In this document: piece after piece, positions 1 through 6,809 of the stretch
How the letters are laid out: every line of letters starts with the position of its first letter
Numbering within the stretch: the stretch's first letter is position 1
From: Nautilia sp. PV-1
GTDB lineage: Bacteria; Campylobacterota; Campylobacteria; Campylobacterales; Nautiliaceae
Reading direction: 5' to 3'
DNA length: 33,600 bases
Assembly (NCBI RefSeq): GCF_004006315.1
Contig: NZ_CP026530.1
Location: 1,757,501 to 1,791,100 of the forward strand
Notes under the pieces: generated by a model
What the model saw: only the letters and a program-made list of their open reading frames with translations
Told to the model about the DNA's origin: nothing
Database searches by the model: none
Translations under genes and position numbers: made by a program

Positions 1-885
1 CACATTTTCCATAGCAGGATTAACATATGCTCTTATAACTCTAGCTAGTCCAGTGATATTTTCACTAAGGACCGGGTTTCTTTTATGTGGCATAGCAGAC
101 GAACCTTTTTGACCTTTAGAGAAAAACTCTTCCGCTTCATATACTTCCGTTCTTTGAAAATGTCTGATATTAACGGCGATTTTTTCGACGGTTGAAGCAA
201 TAAGACCCAAAGTAGAAGCCAGTCTTGCGTATCTGTCTCTTTGAATTACCTGGTTTGAAATAGGTGCGGGTTTTAGTCCCAAAAATTCACATGTAAGTTC
301 TTCAAGTTCAATTGGAGCATGAGCGAAATTACCCATAGCACCGCTTATTTTACCTACACTGATTACCTCTAGCGTTTCTTCAAGGTTTTTAAGATGTCTT
401 TTCATTTCATCGTACCAGATTGACAAAACAAGTCCGAATGTAATAGGTTCACCGTGAATACCGTGGCTTCTTCCGACCATAAGCGTATATTTATGCTCCA
501 TGGCTCTTTTTTTGATTGATTCCATTACCATTTTAACATCATCGATAATGATTTTAAGTGAGTCTCTCATCTGAAGCGCTACTGCGGTATCGATAGTGTC
601 GCTTGAAGTCATACCGTAGTGAACCCATCTGCTCTCTTCGCCCAAACTTTCAGCTACGCTTGTTAAAAACGCTATAACGTCGTGTTTTGTTTCTCTTTCG
701 ATTTCATCGATTCTTTTAATGTCAAATTTTGCGTTTTGCTCTATTTTTCTGGCATCTTCGTCAGGAATAAGCCCAAGTTTGTTCCATGCTTTAACAGCCG
801 CTATTTCTACATCAAGCCATGCTTTATATTTTGCATTCATATCCCAAAGTTTTTTCATTTCTTCCCTAGCATATCTTTCAACCAT
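1..885 (-). CDS. purB: adenylosuccinate lyase, 5' part (runs off the left edge)
   Basis: Purine biosynthesis enzyme of the fumarase/aspartase superfamily; it cleaves SAICAR to AICAR and adenylosuccinate to AMP, releasing fumarate in the cytoplasm. The first 295 codons are in the window, beginning MVERYAREEMKKLW behind GGCAGGGT. Visible family marks are HYGMTSSD near residue 100, GRSHGIHGEP near residue 150, and the superfamily signature GSSAMPHKRNP close to the window edge, which carries the catalytic serine loop. The usual family length is about 430-450 residues, so roughly one third (C-terminal) lies outside. It is divergent from tatB, with 71 bp between the two start codons. Confidence 0.95.
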   Translation of the reverse strand, partial: MVERYAREEMKKLWDMNAKYKAWLDVEIAAVKAWNKLGLIPDEDARKIEQNAKFDIKRIDEIERETKHDVIAFLTSVAESLGEESRWVHYGMTSSDTIDTAVALQMRDSLKIIIDDVKMVMESIKKRAMEHKYTLMVGRSHGIHGEPITFGLVLSIWYDEMKRHLKNLEETLEVISVGKISGAMGNFAHAPIELEELTCEFLGLKPAPISNQVIQRDRYARLASTLGLIASTVEKIAVNIRHFQRTEVYEAEEFFSKGQKGSSAMPHKRNPVLSENITGLARVIRAYVNPAMENV

Positions 886-931
886 ACCCTGCCTTTTTTA
901 ATGTAATTGTATCAAATTAACTTAGTTGTGC

Positions 932-937
932 TATAAT
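932..937 (+). promoter_or_regulatory. -10 box of the tatB promoter
   Basis: TATAAT, 20 bp before the tatB start codon and followed by an AAAAAGG ribosome binding site. It lies in the 71-bp purB/tatB divergent spacer. No good -35 hexamer is seen, which is common for Campylobacterota sigma70 promoters. Confidence 0.55.
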
Positions 938-956
938 TCACTAAAAAAGGTGACTA

Positions 957-1283
957 ATGCCTGATTTAGGATTTAACGAAATTTTATTTATAGCCATAAT
1001 TGCGGTTATTGTTCTAGGTCCTGACAAACTGCCGGAAGCAATGGTTCAAGTAGGAAGATTCGTCGGAAAACTTAAAAAAATGTGGAGAGACGCAACTGCT
1101 GATATCAGAAGAGAACTTGAACTTGAGGAAATGAAAGAAGAAATGGAAAAATATAAAAAACAGCTTCAAGATTTACAAAAAAAAGTAGACAGTGACGTGG
1201 GAGCTATCAATCAGGGACTGACAAGCTTAGATGATTTAACCGCAATGGGAAAAAAGAAAGATTATTCGGATATGCTTAAATAA
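957..1283 (+). CDS. tatB: Sec-independent protein translocase subunit TatB
   Basis: Component of the twin-arginine translocase that exports folded proteins across the inner membrane; TatB forms the substrate receptor with TatC. The 108-residue protein has one N-terminal transmembrane segment (about residues 6-20), the LGPDKLPEA hinge typical of TatA/B, an amphipathic helix, then a charged coiled coil (about 45-80). The glutamate in the membrane segment (NEILFI) and the length favour TatB over TatA. The stop codon overlaps the next start (TAATG), so it is translationally coupled to the pseudouridine synthase. tatC is not in this window. Confidence 0.88.
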   Translation: MPDLGFNEILFIAIIAVIVLGPDKLPEAMVQVGRFVGKLKKMWRDATADIRRELELEEMKEEMEKYKKQLQDLQKKVDSDVGAINQGLTSLDDLTAMGKKKDYSDMLK

Positions 1284-2167
1284 TGGGTTTTATTGTTAAA
1301 GAGTTTTTAATAAATGATGAAAAAATTCTTGATTTTTTAGTTAAAAAACTCGGATTTAATGTCAGAGAAGCCAAAAGAGCCATTGACAGAGGAAGAGTTT
1401 CCGTCAATGATAAAAGAGTTACGAAAAAAAGCGCCCGAGCAAGCGGCAAATTAAAATGCATTGTTTTTGAGCCCAACGGATACGGACTAAAACCTATATT
1501 TGAAACAGCCCATTTTGCAATATTCGACAAACCAAGCGGCGTAGCAATACATCCTAAAAAACTTGCCAATACAAAAAGCCTGCTTGATGATGTAAGAGCG
1601 TTGTGGGGTAATGATGCAAACCTGGTCCATCGTTTGGATAAAGAGACTAGCGGACTCGTCATGGCCAGTAAAAATAAATTCAGCGAAAGCGTATTAAAAA
1701 AATCTTTCCAAGACAAAGAAATACAAAAAAAATATCTTGCTTTAATAAACGGTCATTTAAACAAAGAAATAACCATTAAAAAACCTATAGCCGTAAACAA
1801 AGATGAAAATATAAAAGTAAAAGTTATGATTCATCCTGAAGGAAAAGAATCAATAACAATAATAAAACCTATAAAAAAAATTGGAAACAAAACTCTCGTA
1901 GAATGCATTCCCTTAACGGGCAGACAGCATCAGATAAGAGTTCATCTGTACAGTATAGGACATCCGATAGTAGGAGACCCTCTATACGGAGTAGACAATG
2001 ATTTTGCCGACAGATATCTAAATAAACTTATTACCAAAGAAGAAAGAATTGTAAAAACCGGAGCCGAACGATTAATGCTTCATGCATATTATCTTGAATT
2101 TATGTTTATGAATAACAAATACGTAATTACAAGCAGATCTTTTGAAAAAGAATTAAGCGAAAATTAA
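1283..2167 (+). CDS. RluA-family RNA pseudouridine synthase
   Basis: Isomerises uridine to pseudouridine in rRNA or tRNA. The 294-residue protein has an N-terminal S4 RNA-binding domain (about 10-60) followed by the RluA catalytic domain. The catalytic motif HRLDKETSG is at residues 116-124, with Asp119 as nucleophile, and RQHQIRVHL near residue 212 is the second family motif. It overlaps tatB by one base. The S4 domain makes it RluC/RluD-like, so a 23S rRNA target is likely, but the exact position cannot be assigned from sequence alone. Confidence 0.88.
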   Translation: MGFIVKEFLINDEKILDFLVKKLGFNVREAKRAIDRGRVSVNDKRVTKKSARASGKLKCIVFEPNGYGLKPIFETAHFAIFDKPSGVAIHPKKLANTKSLLDDVRALWGNDANLVHRLDKETSGLVMASKNKFSESVLKKSFQDKEIQKKYLALINGHLNKEITIKKPIAVNKDENIKVKVMIHPEGKESITIIKPIKKIGNKTLVECIPLTGRQHQIRVHLYSIGHPIVGDPLYGVDNDFADRYLNKLITKEERIVKTGAERLMLHAYYLEFMFMNNKYVITSRSFEKELSEN

Positions 2168-2190
2168 GCTTTTTTAGTTATAATTCAAAC

Positions 2191-2258
2191 TCAATTTCCC
2201 CTCCTTAAAAGTTTAAAACCTCCTCTACAAGGCCGATTCGGCCTGTTTAGGTTTTTTT
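2191..2258 (+). ncRNA. candidate small RNA with two anti-Shine-Dalgarno stretches
   Basis: A clean TATAAT at 2179-2184 lies just after the pseudouridine synthase stop, and about 70 bases later there is a strong intrinsic terminator. The predicted transcript has no open reading frame but carries CCCCTCC (2198-2204) and ACCTCCT (2218-2224); the latter copies the anti-Shine-Dalgarno core of 16S rRNA. Promoter, short length and terminator are visible. That it is a regulatory RNA acting on ribosome binding sites is inference. It could instead be only the 3' UTR of the upstream operon. Confidence 0.35.
2216..2258 (+). terminator. intrinsic terminator
   Basis: An inner hairpin AGGCCGA/TCGGCCT (2230-2244) is enclosed by AAACCT (2216-2221) and AGGTTT (2249-2254), ending in seven T. 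It would end the tatB-pseudouridine synthase operon and/or the candidate small RNA. Confidence 0.75.
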
Positions 2259-2264
2259 ATTTAC

Positions 2265-2277
2265 AGTGTCTGTCACT
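2265..2277 (+). repeat. REP-like 13-nt palindrome, copy 1
   Basis: AGTGTCTGTCACT, an interrupted palindrome sharing the pattern AGYGYCTGDCACT with copies at 2451 and 2576. It resembles the short palindromes associated with REP-associated (IS200-like) transposases; no transposase is in the window. Confidence 0.45.
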
Positions 2278-2423
2278 TTATTATATTAAGATACTCAAAT
2301 ATTATTCTTAAACTGTTAGAATTAATTCATGAAAACTATCCTAATGACAAAGCAATAGGATATAAATTAGGAGACTTTAGAGGGATTGTCGTGACTGCAA
2401 TTCCTCAAGAGGCTATTCAATAG
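2277..2423 (+). pseudogene. decayed reading frame of unknown origin
   Basis: About 48 open codons without a start codon end at TAG inside a terminator hairpin. The translation ends GDFRGIVVTAIPQEAIQ and reads like a real protein C-terminus (ENYPNDKAIGYKLGDF), not like random AT-rich sequence. I do not recognise the family. It lies exactly between two REP-like palindromes, so it may be the tail of a lost gene left by deletion or element movement. Coding origin is inference. Confidence 0.3.
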
Positions 2424-2433
2424 CCTTTTTTTT
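2410..2433 (+). terminator. intrinsic terminator
   Basis: AGGCTATT-c-AATAGCCT (2410-2426) is a perfect 8-bp stem, followed by a run of eight T. It follows the decayed frame and is probably what remains of that gene's terminator. Confidence 0.7.
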
Positions 2434-2450
2434 ATTTTTCTTAAAATCTT

Positions 2451-2463
2451 AGCGCCTGACACT
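2451..2463 (+). repeat. REP-like 13-nt palindrome, copy 2
   Basis: AGCGCCTGACACT, same length and orientation as copies 1 and 3 but with weaker symmetry. Confidence 0.4.
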
Positions 2464-2496
2464 AAATTTATAAATTTCAAATTTTCTTTTTTTCAA

Positions 2497-2573
2497 TGGA
2501 GCGGGCTACGGGATTCGAACCCGCGACCTCCACCTTGGCAAGGTGGCGCTCTAGCCAGCTGAGCTAAGCCCGC
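2497..2573 (-). tRNA. tRNA-Gly (GCC anticodon)
   Basis: A full cloverleaf can be drawn on the minus strand: acceptor GCGGGCT/AGCCCGC, D arm with AGCTCAGCTGG, anticodon stem CCACC/GGTGG with loop TTGCCAA (anticodon GCC), and T arm GCGGGTTCGAATCCCGT. The discriminator is T and CCA is encoded at 2497-2499. It lies downstream of tRNA-Asn, with a 32-bp spacer that contains a REP-like palindrome. Confidence 0.95.
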
Positions 2574-2575
2574 AA

Positions 2576-2588
2576 AGTGCCTGGCACT
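2576..2588 (+). repeat. REP-like 13-nt palindrome, copy 3
   Basis: AGTGCCTGGCACT, a perfect 6-1-6 palindrome three bases beyond the 5' end of tRNA-Gly, inside the spacer of the tRNA pair. It is the most symmetric of the three copies. Confidence 0.5.
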
Positions 2589-2605
2589 GTAAAAGCATAC
2601 TTAAA

Positions 2606-2681
2606 TGGCTCCGGCGAGAGGACTCGAACCTCTGACCCGACGGTTAACAGCCGTCTGCTCTACCGACTGAGCTACGCCGGA
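2606..2681 (-). tRNA. tRNA-Asn (GTT anticodon)
   Basis: Minus-strand cloverleaf: acceptor TCCGGCG/CGCCGGA, D arm AGCTCAGTCGGTAGAGC, anticodon stem GACGG/CCGTC with loop CTGTTAA (anticodon GTT), T arm AGAGGTTCGAGTCCTCT, discriminator G and encoded CCA at 2606-2608. It is the first gene of the tRNA pair, close behind a promoter at 2694-2721. Confidence 0.96.
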
Positions 2682-2693
2682 ATGCGGATTGAA

Positions 2694-2721
2694 ATTATAA
2701 CAAAAATTCAAAACTTTGCAA
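2694..2721 (-). promoter_or_regulatory. promoter of the tRNA-Asn/tRNA-Gly unit
   Basis: On the minus strand TTGCAA (2721-2716), a 16-bp spacer, then TATAAT (2699-2694), leaving a leader of only a few bases before tRNA-Asn. Confidence 0.6.
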
Positions 2722-2724
2722 GTA

Positions 2725-3138
2725 TTATTTTTTGTCTAATTTTTTTAAATACCAGTATATTGCCGGAAAACCGGCTAATATTTCTATAAAAATGGTAGCT
2801 ATTCTGCTTCCGATACTACCATGAAAAACATAAGCAATTAAACCGATAACCGGAGTTACTATAATTAAAGCTCTCCAAAGAACAGAGAAATAAATTTTAA
2901 TATATTTAAAAAATCTGTTCTTTGCTTTGACTTCAATTCCAAACTGTTCAAAAAAATATCCTACCGCAAATATGCTGAATATAATAGTAACTGCAAAAAT
3001 AGTTATAAAAATTTCTTTCATATAAAAAAACAGATGCCAGTAAACTAACAACACCTCGAATATCATAAAGTCCGCAATTATAACAAACAGCATAAAAATC
3101 GCTATTTTCAGCCAAAGATTAAAAGCTTTTTTTAACAT
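2725..3138 (-). CDS. small multi-spanning membrane protein, unknown
   Basis: About 137 residues, with three or four hydrophobic segments (roughly 12-30, 40-60, 88-106 and 112-130) joined by short basic loops, and a C-terminus rich in lysine (KKLDKK). The start at 3138 is preferred because AAGGA lies five bases before it, whereas that same AAGGA abuts the upstream ATG at 3144. I do not recognise the family. It is divergent from the AraC gene and ends just upstream of the tRNA promoter, so it appears to be a single-gene unit. Confidence 0.7.
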   Translation of the reverse strand: MLKKAFNLWLKIAIFMLFVIIADFMIFEVLLVYWHLFFYMKEIFITIFAVTIIFSIFAVGYFFEQFGIEVKAKNRFFKYIKIYFSVLWRALIIVTPVIGLIAYVFHGSIGSRIATIFIEILAGFPAIYWYLKKLDKK

Positions 3139-3221
3139 AAACATCCTTTTAAAGCAATATTTTACTATCGCAAGTATCTTATAATAAATTATAATTCTAT
3201 TATATTATTTTAAGGTTAATC

Positions 3222-3935
3222 ATGATTGAATTTAAAAACAAACTTACCTATATTGAAAATAAAAATCAAAATACCGAATTTAAACCCCATTTTCATCAGA
3301 CATATTCATTTGCACTGATAACAAACGGGGAATGTGAAGTCATGTTTAACAGTAAAAAAATTACTTATAAAAAAAACGATTTTAGAATTATCAATCCTTA
3401 TGAAGTCCATTATGTAACAAAAGGAATATGGGAATATAAAAGTATCGTTTTAGATACGGATACAGTTAATGAAATCACCTATGAAATAGCCAATAAAAAA
3501 AATTTAATTTTCGAAAATAAAATAAATTCCAAAGAACTTAACGGTTATTTTATAAAAATGTACAACAATCAGGAAGAATCCATCTATTTTTTCTTTGAAA
3601 AACTGCTTATTTACAGCAGACAGACAATTCATCTTCCGGAAAAAAAACTGCAATCCTCTTTGGAATACATAAACAGCCGTTTTACAGATAAAATTATCCT
3701 AGAAGATCTCGCGGCTTTAGAAAATTTAAGTAAATACCATTTTTTAAGACTTTTTAAAAACCAAACGGGACTTACACCCCATCAATATATAATAATCAAA
3801 AGATTAAATTACGCGATAGAGCTTATGAAAAAAGAAAAAAACCTGTCTATCGTGGCAACACTTGCGGGTTTTAGCGATCAAAGCCATTTTATAAAAGAAT
3901 TTAAAAAAGTATTCGGTTTTACACCTAAACACTGA
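3222..3935 (+). CDS. AraC-family transcriptional regulator
   Basis: DNA-binding regulator of 237 residues. The N-terminal half (about 15-90) looks like an AraC-type cupin (HFHQTYSFALI, NPYEVHYV). The C-terminal 100 residues hold the two helix-turn-helix motifs: LEDLAALENLSKYHFLRLFK near 160-180, then IVATLAGFSDQSHFIKEFKK near 208-228 with the closing FGFTPKH. TATAAT at 3190-3195 is a likely -10, and AAGG lies before the ATG. The ligand is unknown. The gene is 37 bp upstream of the Fur-family gene, but that gene has its own promoter, so a shared role in metal uptake is not shown. Confidence 0.9.
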   Translation: MIEFKNKLTYIENKNQNTEFKPHFHQTYSFALITNGECEVMFNSKKITYKKNDFRIINPYEVHYVTKGIWEYKSIVLDTDTVNEITYEIANKKNLIFENKINSKELNGYFIKMYNNQEESIYFFFEKLLIYSRQTIHLPEKKLQSSLEYINSRFTDKIILEDLAALENLSKYHFLRLFKNQTGLTPHQYIIIKRLNYAIELMKKEKNLSIVATLAGFSDQSHFIKEFKKVFGFTPKH

Positions 3936-3937
3936 TT

Positions 3938-3966
3938 TTGCAACTGAGTTGCATTTTTGATATAAT
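3938..3966 (+). promoter_or_regulatory. promoter with 7-1-7 palindromic operator for the Fur-family/zinc operon
   Basis: TGCAACT-G-AGTTGCA (3939-3953) is a perfect 7-1-7 palindrome, the geometry used by Fur-family dimers. It overlaps a -35-like TTGCAA (3938-3943), 17 bp before TATAAT (3961-3966). Transcription should begin around the ATG at 3973, giving a leaderless message. Autoregulation by the Fur-family product is inference. Confidence 0.6.
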
Positions 3967-3972
3967 TTTATT

Positions 3973-4371
3973 ATGAATTGTCAAAACATAGAAAATCTTA
4001 AAAAAACGGAACTTAAAATAGCTTTATTGTTAGAAGAAAAACATCTGCTTAGTGCAAAAGAGTTGCAGGATTTTCTTGACGTAGACAAAGCAACCATATA
4101 CAGAAACTTAAAACATCTGCTTAAAAAAAACACCATAAGGGAAATAAAAAACAGTGAAGGTATAGGTTATTACGAACTGAACTGTAAAATCCACAATCCA
4201 ATCCATCCCCACTTTGAATGCAGAATATGCAAGAAAATATTTTGTCTTAAACCTTTTAACGCCGAAGATATTTTAAGTCTTTCCAATTACAGCGAATACG
4301 ATATTGAAGAGATAGAAGTTATTTTTAAAGGAATATGCGATGAATGCAAAGAAGTTAAAAATGAAAAGTGA
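3973..4371 (+). CDS. Fur-family metalloregulator, probably zinc-responsive (Zur-like)
   Basis: Repressor of 132 residues with the Fur fold: an N-terminal winged helix (LSAKELQDFLDVDKATIYRN about 26-45) and a metal-binding dimerisation domain with HPHFEC (78-83), CRIC (83-86) and CDEC (122-125). The two CxxC pairs form the structural zinc site of the family. Location directly upstream of znuA-znuC-znuB supports a zinc role; a PerR- or Fur-type function is less likely. No Shine-Dalgarno precedes the ATG and the -10 box ends 6 bases before it, so translation is probably leaderless. Its 3' end overlaps znuA by 32 bp. Confidence 0.85.
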   Translation: MNCQNIENLKKTELKIALLLEEKHLLSAKELQDFLDVDKATIYRNLKHLLKKNTIREIKNSEGIGYYELNCKIHNPIHPHFECRICKKIFCLKPFNAEDILSLSNYSEYDIEEIEVIFKGICDECKEVKNEK

Positions 4372-5143
4372 AAAGTTAAAAACATTATTAATTATGTTTT
4401 TTATGACACCGCTTTTTGCGTTGAATATAAGTGTTACGATACTGCCTCAAAAAGGCGTTGTTAAGGCAATAGGAGGAGACAAGGTAAGCGTAAACGTAAT
4501 GGTTCCTCCGGGAAATTCGCCGGCAACTTATTCTCCCAACTTCAAACAGCTCAAAGAACTAAAAAAATCAGATATCTATTTTACTGTTGGAGTGCCGTTT
4601 GATAAAAAATATATTTCAAAAATTAAAGAAATAAATCCGCAAATCGAAATTATCGATTTCGGAAAATATCTTAAAAAAGACTCCAATCCCCACATTTGGC
4701 TGAGCCCGGCACTGCTGCAGCTTGAATCAAAAGCAGTTTTAGACACTTTATTAAAACATGATCCTAAAAATAAAGACTTCTATCTGAAAAATTATGAAAC
4801 ATATATCAGCAAGCTTGCAAAACTTGAAACCAAAGGCTTTAACAATATTCATCAAAAAGCATTTATTACCTTTCATCCTTCATTTCACTATTTTGCAAAA
4901 GATTTTATGATCAAGGAAATTGCCATTCAAAAAGAAGGCAAAAGCCCAAGCTTCGCATATTTAGCAAAAATTATAAAACTGGCAAAAGAAGACCGTGTGA
5001 AAACTGTGATAATTTCACCTGAATTCCCGACTAAATACGCAAAAATCGTTGCTTCTAAAATTGGCGCCGAAGTTGTTGTGATTTCTCCGTTAAATGAAAA
5101 ACCTTCGGTTACAATAAATCGGCTTATAGAGGTTTTGAAATGA
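4340..5143 (+). CDS. znuA: zinc/metal ABC transporter substrate-binding protein (ZnuA-like)
   Basis: Periplasmic metal-binding protein (cluster A-I) that delivers zinc or manganese to the ZnuBC permease. It has a signal peptide (about 8-28), then SVTILPQK and the conserved PPGNSPATYSP. Probable ligands are His118 (NPHIWLSP), His179 or His183 (FHPSFH) and Glu228 (SPEFPTKY). The first canonical histidine, normally SPH in this loop, is Ala62 here, and there is no His-rich loop. The start at 4340 has AAGGA seven bases upstream; an ATG at 4361 would give a shorter n-region and is also possible. Overlaps the regulator upstream and znuC downstream (ATGA). Confidence 0.88.
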   Translation: MNAKKLKMKSEKLKTLLIMFFMTPLFALNISVTILPQKGVVKAIGGDKVSVNVMVPPGNSPATYSPNFKQLKELKKSDIYFTVGVPFDKKYISKIKEINPQIEIIDFGKYLKKDSNPHIWLSPALLQLESKAVLDTLLKHDPKNKDFYLKNYETYISKLAKLETKGFNNIHQKAFITFHPSFHYFAKDFMIKEIAIQKEGKSPSFAYLAKIIKLAKEDRVKTVIISPEFPTKYAKIVASKIGAEVVVISPLNEKPSVTINRLIEVLK

Positions 5144-5862
5144 ATGCACTGGACGTAAAAAACCTTTATTTTCAATATGATAAAGAAACGGTGCTGGAAA
5201 ATATAAATTTTTCTCTTAAAGATAAAGAGTTTATGGCAATCATAGGTCCTAACGGCGGAGGGAAAACCACTCTTTTAAAACTGATCTTAGGTTTTTTAAA
5301 ACCGACAAAAGGCGAAATTTTCATATACGGAAAAAAACCTGAAAAAGTAAAAGAAATAATCGGATATGTACCTCAGCATACAAATTTTTCACTTGATATT
5401 CCTATTACGGTTTTTGACATAGTTTTGCAGGGAAGACTGAAAAAAGGAAAATTTTTTTACAATAAAAAAGATAAAGAAAAAGCGATGAAAACTTTACAAA
5501 CCCTTAAAATAGAACATTTTGCCGACAGAAAAATAAAAGACCTTTCAGGGGGACAAAGACAAAAAGTTTTAATAGCAAGAGCGCTTGTAAGCGAACCTGA
5601 AATAATAATCATGGATGAACCGACAAGCGCAATCGACCCTGCGGGACAGCAGGAAATACTCGATTTAATAGAAAGTCTTGATATTACAAGAATTGTTGTC
5701 AGTCACGATATAAAAATACTTCTCAGAAAAGTGGACAAAATCGCCTTTATAAATAAAAAAGCGGTAATTCACGAGGGGCCTAAACTAAATATTCCTAAAG
5801 ACAAACATTTCTGTGAAGTTGAACTTATAGAATTTTTAAAGGAAGAATCGTGTGGGATTTAA
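5140..5862 (+). CDS. znuC: zinc/metal ABC transporter ATPase (ZnuC-like)
   Basis: Cytoplasmic ATPase powering metal import. The 240-residue protein carries Walker A GPNGGGKTT (36-44), Q-loop VPQH (77-80), signature LSGGQRQK (135-142), Walker B IIIMDEPTS (155-163) and switch His189 (VVSHD). It overlaps znuA by four bases and znuB by thirteen, so the operon is tightly coupled. Substrate assignment comes from its partners and the Fur-family gene upstream. Confidence 0.92.
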   Translation: MNALDVKNLYFQYDKETVLENINFSLKDKEFMAIIGPNGGGKTTLLKLILGFLKPTKGEIFIYGKKPEKVKEIIGYVPQHTNFSLDIPITVFDIVLQGRLKKGKFFYNKKDKEKAMKTLQTLKIEHFADRKIKDLSGGQRQKVLIARALVSEPEIIIMDEPTSAIDPAGQQEILDLIESLDITRIVVSHDIKILLRKVDKIAFINKKAVIHEGPKLNIPKDKHFCEVELIEFLKEESCGI

Positions 5863-6629
5863 TATCTAATTCGGTATATGCCGGAGCGCTTTTAAGCATA
5901 GCGATAGGAATTATCGGAAGTCTGATAGTTATAAACAAAGCCACAGCCATTACCGGAAGTATCGCACACGGAAGTTTCGGAGGAATAGGTATAGGCATTT
6001 TTCTTGGAGTCAATATACTGCTTTCAACAACACTCTTTACTCTGCTTCTTGCTTTTATACTGTCATTCATAGCAATATACTACCGTCACAGGCTCGATAG
6101 TCTTATAGGTGTTATATGGGCGATAGGAATGAGTATAGGTATTATTTTCCTAAATTTAACACCTGGATACAATGCCGACGCTCTAAGCTATCTGTTTGGA
6201 AACATTCTTCTTATTGAAAACAAAGACTTGATAATTATGTCAGCAATAGACGTTTTACTGATTGTATCCGTAATTTTTCTCTATAACAGATTTCTTGCAA
6301 TGAGCTACGATATGGAATTTTTAAAGGTAAGAGGCGTTAACGCTAATATTTTATATACTTATTTTTTAATTTTAACGTCTCTGACCGTCGTTATGAGCGT
6401 TAAATCTATAGGTATTATTTTAATTCTGGCCCTTTTTACCATACCTCCTTTAATAGCGGAAAAATTTACCAAAAAATTCTATCAGATGATAATTTTAAGC
6501 TCCATCCTTTCCGCGGTATTTATAACAGCGGGTATTATTATCAGCTATTTTTACGATTTGGCACCGACACCGATTATCGTTATACTTGCTGCCGCGGGAC
6601 TTTTTTTGAGTATGTTTAGGAAAAGGTAA
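5850..6629 (+). CDS. znuB: zinc/metal ABC transporter permease (ZnuB-like)
   Basis: Integral inner-membrane channel of the ABC-3 family, 259 residues with about seven or eight transmembrane segments. Family marks include AITGSIAHGSFGGIGIG near residues 31-47 and LILALFTIPPLIAEK near 190-204. The start is GTG, placed six bases after AAGGA inside the end of znuC; no ATG fits. The gene is followed immediately, in the same frame past its stop, by a decayed helix-turn-helix fragment. Confidence 0.92.
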   Translation: MWDLISNSVYAGALLSIAIGIIGSLIVINKATAITGSIAHGSFGGIGIGIFLGVNILLSTTLFTLLLAFILSFIAIYYRHRLDSLIGVIWAIGMSIGIIFLNLTPGYNADALSYLFGNILLIENKDLIIMSAIDVLLIVSVIFLYNRFLAMSYDMEFLKVRGVNANILYTYFLILTSLTVVMSVKSIGIILILALFTIPPLIAEKFTKKFYQMIILSSILSAVFITAGIIISYFYDLAPTPIIVILAAAGLFLSMFRKR

Positions 6630-6809
6630 AAAGGTATTTTTCAATTAGAACTTGCTCATTTAATAGGCCATAAATCTGTAAGTATAGTTTCATGTGCGAA
6701 AATTTATCATAAAAAACAACACTTCAATATAATTCATTTAATACAGATTGCAAAAGCACTTAACGTCGACATCTGCGATTTTTTTGAAGAAATTTCTTCT
6801 AAAGTTTAG
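6630..6809 (+). pseudogene. remnant of an XRE-type (HTH_3) regulator
   Basis: Sixty open codons directly after the znuB TAA, in the znuB frame and without a start codon. The translation contains FQLELAHLIGHKSVSIVS and later LIQIAKALNVDICDFF, which match the Cro/CI helix-turn-helix pattern from helix 2 to the end of the domain; helix 1 and the start are missing. The TAG at 6807-6809 overlaps the 3' end of the PIN toxin gene by 11 bp on the other strand. It is probably a decayed antitoxin or phage-type regulator. Confidence 0.6.

Noticed and set aside
1276-1716. 146-codon minus-strand open frame opposite the pseudouridine synthase
   Set aside because: It is the antisense of a clear RluA-family gene and has no family features.
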